Assembly: GCA_051881315.1 (NCBI GenBank)
Contig: JBJEPQ010000050.1
Location: 1 to 64,000, forward strand
DNA length: 64,000 bases
Source of the DNA: CAG-488 sp051881315
GTDB taxonomy: Bacteria > Bacillota > Clostridia > Oscillospirales > Acutalibacteraceae
Reading direction: 5' to 3'
In this document: positions 27,501 through 34,853 of the stretch, piece after piece
How positions within the stretch are numbered: the first letter of the stretch is position 1
Layout of the letters: each line of letters begins with the position of its first letter
Notes under the pieces: model-generated
The model's database searches: none
What the model was told of the DNA's origin: nothing
The model's input: only the letters and a program-made list of their open reading frames with translations
Position numbers and translations under genes: made by a program

Positions 27501-27561
27501 TGATTTCACATTCAAAATTCTTCCGGCAAAGGTTGACGATATTGATCCGTTCACCGTATAA
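24508..27561 (+). CDS. lacZ: Beta-galactosidase, LacZ-type GH2
   Basis: A 1017-residue cytoplasmic enzyme of the five-domain LacZ type, cleaving beta-galactosides such as lactose. Residues seen are the acid/base Glu in FWSLGNESGCG, the nucleophile Glu in LCEYCHAMGNGPGD, the N-terminal jelly roll (VPMNWQMDL, DMWRLSGIFRDV) and the C-terminal Bga_small_N domain (GYGPKESYIDKK). GGAGGAAAACAA sets the start at 24508. It sits directly after the shorter GH2 gene, so the pair forms one unit, closed by the terminator at 27581-27619. No transporter is adjacent. Confidence 0.93.
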   Translation: MLNIPKYYEDPKTLHVGCEEPRSYFIPFLNEENALTKSREESKYFQLLNGEWDFRFYKSIIDVEDGFYAEDYELDGNYNKIKVPMNWQMDLDKGYDVPNYTNQRYPYPCDPPYVPDDNPCGVYLRDFELDENSMNRDLFLNFEGVDSCFYLWINGKFVGYSQVSHMTSEFNITEFAHVGVNRIALLVLKWCDGSYLEDQDMWRLSGIFRDVYILKRSRRGRIKDFYVTTELKKKFTKCIVNVDLDIIGDRNVTYRLVSPHGENIDAGESANGKIKIKFDNPILWSDEAPLLYDLFLDVSDEVVLVKLGIKDLTISRSVLYLNGQKIKIKGVNRHDSHPIYGHATPIEHVLEDLYIFKRHNVNAVRTSHYPNDPRFLEMCDQLGLMVIDESDLEAHGFSSSIDGFHFENWSLLSNDPNWKGAYVDRAKRMFERDKNHVSVIFWSLGNESGCGDNHQAMYDYIKSRNSNVIVHYENANYRYAEMAGKNIGTSSDVESWMYPSIDKCKEILSSKKRKNKPLYLCEYCHAMGNGPGDLGDYWELIESDDKFCGGCIWEYTDHSVAVPDDNGGYKYTYGGDFGDLPNDGNFCVDGLVYPDRTPHTGFEEAKIVYQPFFAEYAGNGNVKIKNRNFFVGLDDVGINWDIKSDGKLIASGDVSGLMLMPRESKEFSIFDPKAYSFSGETYLTLRFVNRTDKLWAKAGYEIGLKQFKLDSIPTAKVNLPTASIVFDESERYVEISVGTVKYVFDKAYGKLSKMSFGSTELLSQPVELNLFRAYIDNDSYHRQNWEQIGMERLKQKCRSLTVEKSDEKVVITVNMSFGTYEFEPVFAGKIVYTFLPDSSVLINVNGESSKRLDTLPRMGIQLIMPEGFESYEYYGYGPKESYIDKKRYTTVDLYKTTVTDNFEHYVRPQENSSHYAVKWTKIFNADGIGLLCRGENINDFSSNAQHFTPQLLRETKHDYELVPMKETVLSLDFKQNGIGSGSCGPDAADKYRLTDKKFDFTFKILPAKVDDIDPFTV

Positions 27562-27580
27562 TTTCCCCTAAATTAAACAG

Positions 27581-27619
27581 CAGGCTTGTGTGACGATATG
27601 CCACGCAAGCCTGTTTTTT
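27581..27619 (+). terminator. Intrinsic terminator of the GH2 operon
   Basis: CAGGCTTGTGTG (27581-27592) pairs with CACGCAAGCCTG (27602-27613) and is followed by TTTTTT. Confidence 0.9.
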
Positions 27620-27621
27620 CA

Positions 27622-27661
27622 TAAAAAATCTCCGCCGCACCGAATGAACGGCACGACGGAG
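27622..27661 (-). terminator. Intrinsic terminator of the small SOS membrane gene
   Basis: CTCCGCCGCAC (27630-27640) pairs imperfectly with GCACGACGGAG (27651-27661). On the minus strand a TTTTTT run (A run at 27622-27628) follows. Confidence 0.7.
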
Positions 27662-27684
27662 CGGTGATTACCGAGATTAACAAG

Positions 27685-27927
27685 TCAGGCGACGTAAGGA
27701 TATATCTTCGTGTTCTTCTGCTGATCCTCTCTCCTGCGGCGAGCCTGCTGAGCGGCACGCTTTTTGGCGATCGCCTTTTTACGCCTGCGGATATAAATTC
27801 TCTTGGCGATCATACGGATCACCTTATCCTCAAAGTCGATAAACTTCTGCTCATGCAGAACTCCGAAAATTACAAATAAAACTGCCGCTATCTCGATTAT
27901 TGTTCTTATTGCAAATGCTGTTGTCAT
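27685..27927 (-). CDS. Small SOS-controlled basic membrane protein
   Basis: An 80-residue protein. Residues about 4-24 form one hydrophobic membrane span (IIEIAAVLFVIFGVL), followed by HEQKFIDFEDKVI and a strongly basic region (RIYIRRRKKAIAKKRAAQQ) that would face the cytosol or bind nucleic acid. AGGAGG precedes the ATG. Upstream is a near-consensus promoter with a perfect LexA box over the transcription start. I do not recognise the family. SOS-induced small membrane proteins elsewhere act as division inhibitors (YneA, SidA) or toxins (TisB); that role here is inference. Confidence 0.8.
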   Translation of the reverse strand: MTTAFAIRTIIEIAAVLFVIFGVLHEQKFIDFEDKVIRMIAKRIYIRRRKKAIAKKRAAQQARRRREDQQKNTKIYPYVA

Positions 27928-27961
27928 AATAAAACCTCCTGAATTTAACCGAACGTTTTCC

Positions 27962-27973
27962 GAACGTTTGTTC
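27962..27973. promoter_or_regulatory. LexA (DinR-type) operator
   Basis: GAACGTTTGTTC has both perfect half sites with four-base spacing. It overlaps the expected transcription start of the minus-strand gene at 27685-27927. A further half site (GAACGTTT) lies at 27951-27958 and a degenerate one near 28012-28025. Confidence 0.85.
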
Positions 27974-27985
27974 TTTACGAGTTCT

Positions 27986-28013
27986 ATTATAACAGGTTTT
28001 TCGGATTTGTCAA
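27986..28013 (-). promoter_or_regulatory. Promoter of the small SOS membrane gene
   Basis: On the minus strand a consensus TTGACA (28008-28013) and TATAAT (27986-27991) are spaced by 16 bases. Confidence 0.85.
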
Positions 28014-28060
28014 CACAAATGTTCGATTATTTTTCAATTTACAGTCCGTTTATTTGGACT

Positions 28061-29062
28061 TTACACCGTATTTTTTGAAAAATTCATCAAAATTTGATTA
28101 TCAAGCGATCCGTCAGCAAAAAATTCGCTGATATTTTCAAGCGTTGTTGAAGCAATGTTCGTCAGCGCCTCACCTGTCAGGAAGCCCTGATGAGAGGTGA
28201 CTATCACGCTCGGCAAACAAATAAGTCTTGAAAGAATGTCGTCCTTGACAATAGTTGTCGAATTATCCTCGTAGAAAAGGTCGGACTCCTCCTCGTAAAC
28301 ATCAAGGCAGGCTCCGCCGATTTTTTCATTCAAAAGACCGTAAAGCAGGGCTTCGCTGTCAATCAGAGCACCCCTTGAGGTGTTTACAATGAAAACACCC
28401 TTTTTCATTTTTTCAATGCTCTTTGCGTTGATAATATGCCTTGTTGACGAGTTGAGCGGACAATGCAGGGATATCAGTTCCGAGCGTTTTAAAAGCGTAT
28501 CCATATCGACATACTCAACATTTTCAACATTCGGGAAAACATCGTGTGCAAGCACTTTCATTCCGAAGCCCCGGCAAATGTCGATAAATGCCGCGCCGAT
28601 CTTTCCTGTACCGACCACGCCGACCGTCTTGCCGTAAAGATCAAAACCCGTCAGTCCGTTCAGACTGAAATTGAAATCCCTTGTTCTGAGAAAAGCCTTG
28701 TGTATGCGGCGGTTGAGAGTCAGAAGCAAGGCCATTGCGTGCTCGGCGACCGCGTGAGGCGAATACGCAGACACTCTGACAATCGGAATTTTGCCCTGTG
28801 CATATCTGATGTCAACATTGTTATAGCCTGCACAGCGCATGGCAATAATCTTAACGCCGAGCTTATGCAGAGCGTCGATAGTCGGTGCGGAAACATCGTC
28901 ATTGACAAAGGCGCAAACTGCGTCCGAGCCTTCGGCAAGCTTTGCGGTTCGTGCGCTGAGCTTCGTTTCAAAGTAGTTTATGGTGAAGCCGTACTGTTCA
29001 TTGATAATGTTGAAATATTTTTTATCGTAAGGCTTGGTATCATAAAAGCTGATCGTTATCAT
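28061..29062 (-). CDS. D-2-hydroxyacid dehydrogenase, D-lactate dehydrogenase type
   Basis: Reduces a 2-keto acid such as pyruvate with NADH. The 333-residue protein has the substrate-binding half (residues about 1-100; AMRCAGYNNVD), the Rossmann motif VGVVGTGKIG, the catalytic arginine in VNTSRGALID, the Glu of LDVYEEE and the catalytic His in VTSHQGFLT. The layout and the FYEDNSTTIVKDD stretch match fermentative D-lactate dehydrogenases (LdhA). GGAGGG before the ATG at 29062 decides the start. It ends the minus-strand series after the nucleoside phosphorylase. Confidence 0.9.
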   Translation of the reverse strand: MITISFYDTKPYDKKYFNIINEQYGFTINYFETKLSARTAKLAEGSDAVCAFVNDDVSAPTIDALHKLGVKIIAMRCAGYNNVDIRYAQGKIPIVRVSAYSPHAVAEHAMALLLTLNRRIHKAFLRTRDFNFSLNGLTGFDLYGKTVGVVGTGKIGAAFIDICRGFGMKVLAHDVFPNVENVEYVDMDTLLKRSELISLHCPLNSSTRHIINAKSIEKMKKGVFIVNTSRGALIDSEALLYGLLNEKIGGACLDVYEEESDLFYEDNSTTIVKDDILSRLICLPSVIVTSHQGFLTGEALTNIASTTLENISEFFADGSLDNQILMNFSKNTV

Positions 29063-29107
29063 GTTATTTCCCTCCGGAATTAGCATAAACGGTCAGCTTT
29101 TATTTAT

Positions 29108-30409
29108 TCATTTGATTATTTTGTAAATCAGTTTTTGATTATCCGGTTCAGTATCGCTGAAAGTCAGCGCATCGAAAAATACCTTTTCGGCTTCTTTTAC
29201 CTTTGTACTGTCATCGGTATGGAATACGGCAAGCGTCTGCCCTTTTTCGACAAAATCTCCCGTTTTCTTTTTAAGTATAATTCCTGCGCTCGGATCAATG
29301 GGATCGCCCTTTTTCTCACGGCCTGCGCCGAGTATGACAGAGGCAATTCCGATTTTTTCGGCGTCCGTGTGACCGATAAAGCCCTCTTTTTCCGAACGGA
29401 TTTCGATTTGATATTTCGGCTGTTTGAAAAGTGAAAAGTCGTCAACGACATCTGCATTTCCGCCTTGTGCGGTTATCATTTCACGAAGCTTGTTAAGCGC
29501 AGAGCCGTCCTCAATCGCTTTTTCCGCCATCGTCCGACATTCCTTTTCGCTTTTGCCCGTAGCAAGACAAAGCATCTGAGCCGCCAATGTCAGACAAACC
29601 TCGGTCAGATCGCTTTCGCCCTCTCCCATAAGCGTTTTAACTGCTTCAATCACCTCAAGCGAATTGCCGATATAATTTCCGAGCGGTATATCCATATTGG
29701 TAATTACCGCCGCAATTTTCCTGCCTGCCGCCTTGCCGATCTCAACCATTTCCCTGGCAAGGTTTTCGGACTCCCCGACGGTTTTCATAAACGCTCCGCT
29801 GCCCGTTTTGACATCGAGAACAATGCCTTGCGAGCCTGCGGCAAGTTTTTTGCTCATTATGCTTGAAGCGATAAGCGGAATACTCTCCACCGTTGCGGTA
29901 ACGTCACGCAAAGCGTACAGCTTCTTGTCCGCAGGTGCAAGCTCGCCCGACTGACCGACGATGCACAAGCCGATATTATTGACCTGACTGATAAACTCAT
30001 CGGGTGTAAGCTCGGTTTTGAAACCGGGAATGGCTTCAAGCTTATCGACCGTACCGCCCGTATGTCCGAGGCCTCTGCCCGACATTTTGGCGATTTTTCC
30101 ACCGCAGGCGGCAACTATCGGAGCAACGATAAGCGAGGTCTTGTCGCCCACGCCGCCCGTGCTGTGCTTATCGACAGTGTAACCGTCAATTCCGCTGAGG
30201 TCAATACAGTCGCCCGATTTCGCCATTTCAAGAGTCAGAGCCGCAGTTTCCCTGTCCGTCATACCCTGAAAATACACCGCCATACAGAATGCCGAGAGCT
30301 GATAATCGGGAATACTTTCATCGGTACAGCCCTTGACAAAGAAGCTGATTTCTTCATCGCTCAGCTCACCGCCGTTGCGTTTCTTGTGAATAATATCGTA
30401 CATTCGCAT
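29108..30409 (-). CDS. pdp: Pyrimidine-nucleoside phosphorylase
   Basis: Cleaves uridine and thymidine with phosphate in nucleoside salvage. The 433 residues match the family length. It begins MRMYDIIHKKRNGGELSDEE, followed by VDKHSTGGVGDKTSLIVAP, the phosphate loop, and KMSGRGLGHTGGTVDKLE; a C-terminal domain ends the protein. The sequence may equally be named thymidine phosphorylase (DeoA), as substrate range is not readable. The start was kept at 30409 (AGGGTGA upstream) because the family begins with MRM. Confidence 0.95.
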   Translation of the reverse strand: MRMYDIIHKKRNGGELSDEEISFFVKGCTDESIPDYQLSAFCMAVYFQGMTDRETAALTLEMAKSGDCIDLSGIDGYTVDKHSTGGVGDKTSLIVAPIVAACGGKIAKMSGRGLGHTGGTVDKLEAIPGFKTELTPDEFISQVNNIGLCIVGQSGELAPADKKLYALRDVTATVESIPLIASSIMSKKLAAGSQGIVLDVKTGSGAFMKTVGESENLAREMVEIGKAAGRKIAAVITNMDIPLGNYIGNSLEVIEAVKTLMGEGESDLTEVCLTLAAQMLCLATGKSEKECRTMAEKAIEDGSALNKLREMITAQGGNADVVDDFSLFKQPKYQIEIRSEKEGFIGHTDAEKIGIASVILGAGREKKGDPIDPSAGIILKKKTGDFVEKGQTLAVFHTDDSTKVKEAEKVFFDALTFSDTEPDNQKLIYKIIK

Positions 30410-30473
30410 AATATCACCCTGTTAATCTATTTTTAGGAAAAACACAGTAGCTATACATAATATCATTAAAGCC

Positions 30474-30505
30474 GCACCGCACCATTGAGAACAATGATAC
30501 GGTGC
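30474..30505 (-). terminator. Hairpin after the M20 peptidase gene
   Basis: GCACCG-CACC-ATTG (30474-30487) pairs with CAAT-GATA-CGGTGC (30492-30505). No clear T run follows on the minus strand, so termination strength is uncertain. Confidence 0.45.
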
Positions 30506-30510
30506 TGTTA

Positions 30511-31947
30511 TTATTTCTTCTGTGCCTTGATGAGGTTTTTGTAAAATCTTACCGCACCGGGGAGACAGTTGTACTCCATATTCTCGTTCAATCCGTGCAT
30601 ACCCTTCATCTGCTCGGGGCCGTAAATAACGGGAGCAAAGCGTATGCAGTTTTTGCATATCTCCTGATAGAAACGAGCGTCGGTTGCGCCTGTCATAACG
30701 TAGGGACTTGAAGCAAGTCCGGGGAAGGTTTCGCCGATAACGTTTTCAACAAGATGATATGCTTCGCCGTTGATATCAACGGGAGCCGAATAGTCATTTG
30801 AATAAATTACTTCTGTTTCAAGACCGTATTTTTTTGCAAGCTTCTTTATGATTTCAAGGCTCTCTTTCTCTCCCTGATGGGGAATAAAGCGCATATTCGC
30901 ACCAAGTGTAGCCTCCTGCGGAATTACGTTGTATGCGTCAGAGCCCGACTGCATTGTAAAGGCGATCGTGGTTTTCAGCATTGCCGCCGCCTGTGCGCTG
31001 ACAGAAGGCAGAAGCGCAATCAGCAACGGCTTGAACAGCCAGATATTTCCTAAGAAAAATCTAAGTCCGAAATTTGAAGCATAGGGCGCAAGAGTTGAGA
31101 ACATTGCCGCAACCTCAGGCAGAAGCTTCTTTTTGAACGGAGAATGTTTTTCAACATCGGTAACGAAGGCGGAAATCCTTGCGATCGGAGTATTTTTGGA
31201 CGGTGCGCTTGCGTGACCGCCTGTGCTTCGAGCGGTAAACTTAACGTCTGCATGTCCTTTTTCAAACACACCGACCATTGCAAAATTGCCGTTGATGCCG
31301 CCGATCGGATCAGCTATTATAGCTCCACCCTCGTCGCATACGAGATACAGCTCGATGCCCCTGCGTTTAAGCTCAGCAACGATCTTAGGTGCGCCGTCGC
31401 CGCCCCATTCCTCGGTACAGGAGGAGGCAAGATATACATCGGTCGGCGGAGTGTAGCCCTCGGCAAGAAGCTCCTCGACAGCCTCAAAGAACGCCATGAC
31501 GGAAGACTTGGTGTCAGCCGCTCCTCTGCCCCAGACTTTACCGTCGGCAATGTCGCCCGAAAACGGCTCATGCGACCATTCGCCCTCGGCAGGCACAACG
31601 TCCTGATGGCTCATAAGAAGTATCGGTTTTTCCGAGCTTTCACCCTTCCAGCGGTAAAGCAAATTACCGTCGATCTCTGTTTTTTCAAGCTTTTCGTGAA
31701 CGAGAGGAAAGAGCTTTTCGAGCAGCTTATGAAATCCGAGAAACTTTTCAACTTCACTCTCATTTGTGTGAGAGGTCGTGTCATACTTTATCATCTCGGA
31801 CAATTTTCCGGCAAGGCGGAGCGACTCCTGCTCGTCCTCGTTCGGCCTGTAATCGGACTTTTTCTTGGGCATTGCAAGCGTGCGTACCAATGCAATAAGC
31901 AAAAGCAGTACGATCACGGCAGGTATAATCAGAAGATATTTCATCAT
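30511..31947 (-). CDS. Membrane-anchored M20 family metallopeptidase
   Basis: A 478-residue zinc-dependent carboxypeptidase/deacylase-type enzyme. One N-terminal membrane span (residues about 3-24) is followed by the catalytic domain: the HQDVVPA metal motif, GRGAADTKSS with its bridging Asp, and the SCTEEWGG Glu pair. The dimerisation domain (STGGHASAP) and a C-terminal metal His follow. It resembles PM20D1/carboxypeptidase S-type members. Its start overlaps the stop codon of the membrane gene at 31944, so it is co-translated with two membrane proteins and probably serves a peptide or acylated amino acid they handle. Confidence 0.9.
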   Translation of the reverse strand: MMKYLLIIPAVIVLLLLIALVRTLAMPKKKSDYRPNEDEQESLRLAGKLSEMIKYDTTSHTNESEVEKFLGFHKLLEKLFPLVHEKLEKTEIDGNLLYRWKGESSEKPILLMSHQDVVPAEGEWSHEPFSGDIADGKVWGRGAADTKSSVMAFFEAVEELLAEGYTPPTDVYLASSCTEEWGGDGAPKIVAELKRRGIELYLVCDEGGAIIADPIGGINGNFAMVGVFEKGHADVKFTARSTGGHASAPSKNTPIARISAFVTDVEKHSPFKKKLLPEVAAMFSTLAPYASNFGLRFFLGNIWLFKPLLIALLPSVSAQAAAMLKTTIAFTMQSGSDAYNVIPQEATLGANMRFIPHQGEKESLEIIKKLAKKYGLETEVIYSNDYSAPVDINGEAYHLVENVIGETFPGLASSPYVMTGATDARFYQEICKNCIRFAPVIYGPEQMKGMHGLNENMEYNCLPGAVRFYKNLIKAQKK

Positions 31948-32627
31948 TCTGCCCCCTTATTTTTCTTGTAAATGTAGTATGAAATTCCGATGGCTATTGC
32001 GCCGGCAGGAATTATCATAAAGCTCGTTGAGCCGACAAGAGACGGCACGAGCATAAACAGCACGCTCATTACAACAAGCGGTGCAACCGCAACGCTCATA
32101 TTCTTGCGGTAATACTTATATGCCATAGCTCCGAAAAGGGCGGGAACAACGCTGTCAAAAGCGGGCTGAAGCGTCGGGCTTTGGAGAACGGGCTGAAGCG
32201 GAGTGAGAGCAAGCACGCCGACCGCAAGTACAAGAATAGTTACAAGCGACGAGGTTGCAATAGAAAGAGTTGAGATAATCTCGTTTTCCTTTGTACCGCT
32301 CTTAGCTCCGACCATATCCCTTGCCGTGACGGCGCAGGGAATTTTCATATTGATGAGGTTACCCGTGATAAAAGCAAGGTATCCGCCGCCCGAACCGAGC
32401 ATCGGTGTATAGATGAGGAACTCGGCAATACTGCTGACAGTCCAGACAATACCGACGGAGAAAAAGGCCTTTGCCGTTGCTCCGATGTCGGGTAAAGCGC
32501 CGAGGTATTTACCGATAAGGAACGGTGCGCCGACAAGCATAATAACCGTTATTGCGCTGACCGCTCTGCCGAGAATATGAGTTGATTTGCTGTATTTTTC
32601 CCATACGGCATTGTTATTGTTATCCAT
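31944..32627 (-). CDS. Integral membrane protein, partner of the DUF5058-like protein
   Basis: A 227-residue protein with about six hydrophobic segments, a short hydrophilic head and a GSGGGYLAFITGN motif between spans that looks like a substrate or pore loop. I do not recognise a named family. It is 13 bases downstream of the other membrane gene and overlaps the M20 peptidase start by four bases. Two unequal membrane proteins next to a peptidase suggest a two-component carrier; this is inference. Confidence 0.7.
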   Translation of the reverse strand: MDNNNNAVWEKYSKSTHILGRAVSAITVIMLVGAPFLIGKYLGALPDIGATAKAFFSVGIVWTVSSIAEFLIYTPMLGSGGGYLAFITGNLINMKIPCAVTARDMVGAKSGTKENEIISTLSIATSSLVTILVLAVGVLALTPLQPVLQSPTLQPAFDSVVPALFGAMAYKYYRKNMSVAVAPLVVMSVLFMLVPSLVGSTSFMIIPAGAIAIGISYYIYKKNKGAE

Positions 32628-32640
32628 TTCAGCGACCTCC

Positions 32641-33396
32641 TTATAATGCTTTTACAAGCACGGCAACCGCCATACCTGCTATCATACTGCCTGCGATCGA
32701 GAAATTGTCAACCCACGCAAGCTTCTTTTTCTCTCCGAGGAAGACAAACAACGCCATCACAAGAGCTGACGCCGCCGCAACAATCAGCGGAAGATAATCT
32801 CCGGAGAAAGAGAAAAGTCCGTCCTTTGAAACAAACGATCCGATATAGCTTCCTATGTATGCGCTGACAAGACCGATAAACATTGCCGTCATAGCCTTGT
32901 CGCCGAAGCCTGCCTTACCGCTTCCGCCGTCAGAGCCGAGCTTCTTTGTATATTTCTTGTTGAAGAAAATCGAAAGCACCATTCCCCACATAATACATAC
33001 GCTCATAAGCAGTGCAATCGTCGCAAAGGACTGCGGAGTCATCTCCGAAGCGGAAAGCTTCGACATTCCGACCTGCTCTGCCGCCGCCTGAGCGACCTGG
33101 GTTTCATAGTGAAGCGCACCGATAACCGAAAGGCGAAGCCACGGCCACGGGATTCCGAGACTGCCCGAAAGAGCGATAACTCCGAGGAGTATTCCCACGC
33201 TCGGCAGAACGGAAAAGGTTGCACTTGATACGATTACTCTTTTCATTTTAGTTGTGTCCATTCCGAGTGCCTTGCCTGCCCTATATGCACGGATAAGGAA
33301 AATCACGCACACAACTGCAACGAACGCAACTATTGCGCCGCAGATAAGGTACATCGGAGCACTGTTCAGCTTGGATAATATTGATGCTCCCTGCAT
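32641..33396 (-). CDS. Integral membrane protein, probably DUF5058 family
   Basis: A 251-residue protein with five to seven hydrophobic segments, starting after AAAGGGG at 33396. Seen are an N-terminal span (LICGAIVAFVAVVCVIFLI), the SATFSVLPSVGILLGVIALSGSLG stretch and a Gly/Ser-rich loop, then three more spans. From memory this matches the DUF5058 group of Bacillota; not searched. It heads the three-gene operon with a second membrane protein and the M20 peptidase. The promoter region lies in 33397-33630, an AT-rich gap with no other gene. Confidence 0.7.
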   Translation of the reverse strand: MQGASILSKLNSAPMYLICGAIVAFVAVVCVIFLIRAYRAGKALGMDTTKMKRVIVSSATFSVLPSVGILLGVIALSGSLGIPWPWLRLSVIGALHYETQVAQAAAEQVGMSKLSASEMTPQSFATIALLMSVCIMWGMVLSIFFNKKYTKKLGSDGGSGKAGFGDKAMTAMFIGLVSAYIGSYIGSFVSKDGLFSFSGDYLPLIVAAASALVMALFVFLGEKKKLAWVDNFSIAGSMIAGMAVAVLVKAL

Positions 33397-33630
33397 AATA
33401 AAACCCCTTTCTTGATTTATGGTCACTTTGATTATAATACTTTTTATCCGAATAGTAAATACAAAAAAAGAAATATCACGCCGTTTTCGTCAAAACATGA
33501 AAAATGTATATCACCGTCCTGCAATGTCCAAAATACGCTTTTTGCATAATATGTAGTATAGGACGTGAAAAACAAGCCATATATTTATAAAAAATTTAAA
33601 GTTTATTAAACATTAAATATGATAAAAATA

Positions 33631-33659
33631 TTGAAAGTGGACGGATCATGATGTATAAT
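33631..33659 (+). promoter_or_regulatory. Promoter of the cysteine desulfurase run
   Basis: TTGAAA (33631-33636) and TATAAT (33654-33659), 17-base spacing, with the start codon 43 bases further on. It could drive the whole eight-gene series to 41934. Confidence 0.65.
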
Positions 33660-33702
33660 ATAAAAGTTAATAATGGTTTAGTGTTGCCCGGAGGTATGGA
33701 CT

Positions 33703-34836
33703 ATGGAAGCATATTTGGATAACAGCGCAACGACACAGCCCTGCAAGGAAGCTGTTGAAAAAATGAACTTTGCGCTGAGGACGTGCTGGGGAAATCCCTC
33801 GTCTCTTCATTCCAAAGGCATAGCCGCATCCGAGCTGCTTGAGGAGGCAAGAAACAATATCGCCAAAAAGCTTTCCTGCGAAAGCGACGAGATATTCTTC
33901 ACCTCCGGCGGAACCGAAAGCAACAATATTGCCGTTTTCGGTGCGGCAAATGCCCAGAAAAGGCGCGGAAGCCGTATCATTACAACCTCGATCGAACATT
34001 CAAGCGTTGAGGAATCCGTCAAGGCTCTTGAAAATCAGGGCTACGATGTTGTCAGACTTCGTGTGAACGAACGGGGAGTTATTGACGAAAGGCAGCTTTA
34101 CGCCGCTACCAATCCGTCCGTTGTTCTCATCAGTATGATGTATGTCAACAACGAGGTCGGATCAATTCAGCCTGTCGAATTTGCGAAACGTGCCGTTGTC
34201 CATTCGGGCGCAAATGCCCTTATCCACTGCGACGCCGTTCAGGCATTCGGCAAGGTTCAGCTCAAGCCCTACAACATGGGCGTTGACCTGATGACGGTCA
34301 GCTCCCATAAAATACACGGTCCCAAGGGCGCAGGTGCTCTCTTTGTTAAGAAAGGAACGAAGCTTGTTCAACACTCCTTCGGCGGCTTGCAGGAAAACAA
34401 GATACGTCCCGGCACGGAGCCTTTACCTGCGATTGCAGGCTTCGGTGCGGCGGCCGCCGCTATCCCCGATTACAGCGAAAGCTTGAGGTATGTGACCGAT
34501 CTTCGAAACTATATGGTCGCAAAGCTCAGGACGATCGAGGGAGTCAGAATAAACTCCCCCGAAAATGCCCTGCCCTATATCACAAACATTTCCGTTGAGG
34601 GTATTCCCTCCGAGGTTATGCTCAACTACCTTTCGGGACTGGGCATCTGCATTTCGAGCGGCTCGGCCTGCTCCAAGGGACACAAGAGCCGAGTTCTCAA
34701 GGCTATGAATTTAAGCGAGGATGTAATAAATACGGCTCTGAGAATCAGCCTTTCCGTCTTCACAACGAAGGAGGAGCTCGACTACCTTATCGGCGGTATC
34801 GTCTCCGCACGAAAGACGATGAGGAGACTGAAGTAA
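33703..34836 (+). CDS. Cysteine desulfurase (NifZ/IscS-like), ThiI partner
   Basis: A PLP enzyme taking sulfur from cysteine. The 377 residues start YLDNSATTQPC and include the PLP lysine in SSHKIHGPKG, the arginine-rich phosphate-binding ENKIRPGTEP and the active-site cysteine in SSGSACSKG. Because thiI follows after 17 bases, this is most likely the dedicated persulfide donor for tRNA 4-thiouridine synthesis, like Bacillus NifZ. It is not in an isc or suf cluster. GGAGG lies nine bases before the ATG. Confidence 0.93.
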   Translation: MEAYLDNSATTQPCKEAVEKMNFALRTCWGNPSSLHSKGIAASELLEEARNNIAKKLSCESDEIFFTSGGTESNNIAVFGAANAQKRRGSRIITTSIEHSSVEESVKALENQGYDVVRLRVNERGVIDERQLYAATNPSVVLISMMYVNNEVGSIQPVEFAKRAVVHSGANALIHCDAVQAFGKVQLKPYNMGVDLMTVSSHKIHGPKGAGALFVKKGTKLVQHSFGGLQENKIRPGTEPLPAIAGFGAAAAAIPDYSESLRYVTDLRNYMVAKLRTIEGVRINSPENALPYITNISVEGIPSEVMLNYLSGLGICISSGSACSKGHKSRVLKAMNLSEDVINTALRISLSVFTTKEELDYLIGGIVSARKTMRRLK

Positions 34837-34853
34837 AAAACGAGGTTTACAAA

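Noticed and set aside
28012..28025. A second full LexA box over the -35 region of the small membrane gene
   Set aside because: One half site is intact but the other has lost two positions, so it is mentioned only as degenerate.
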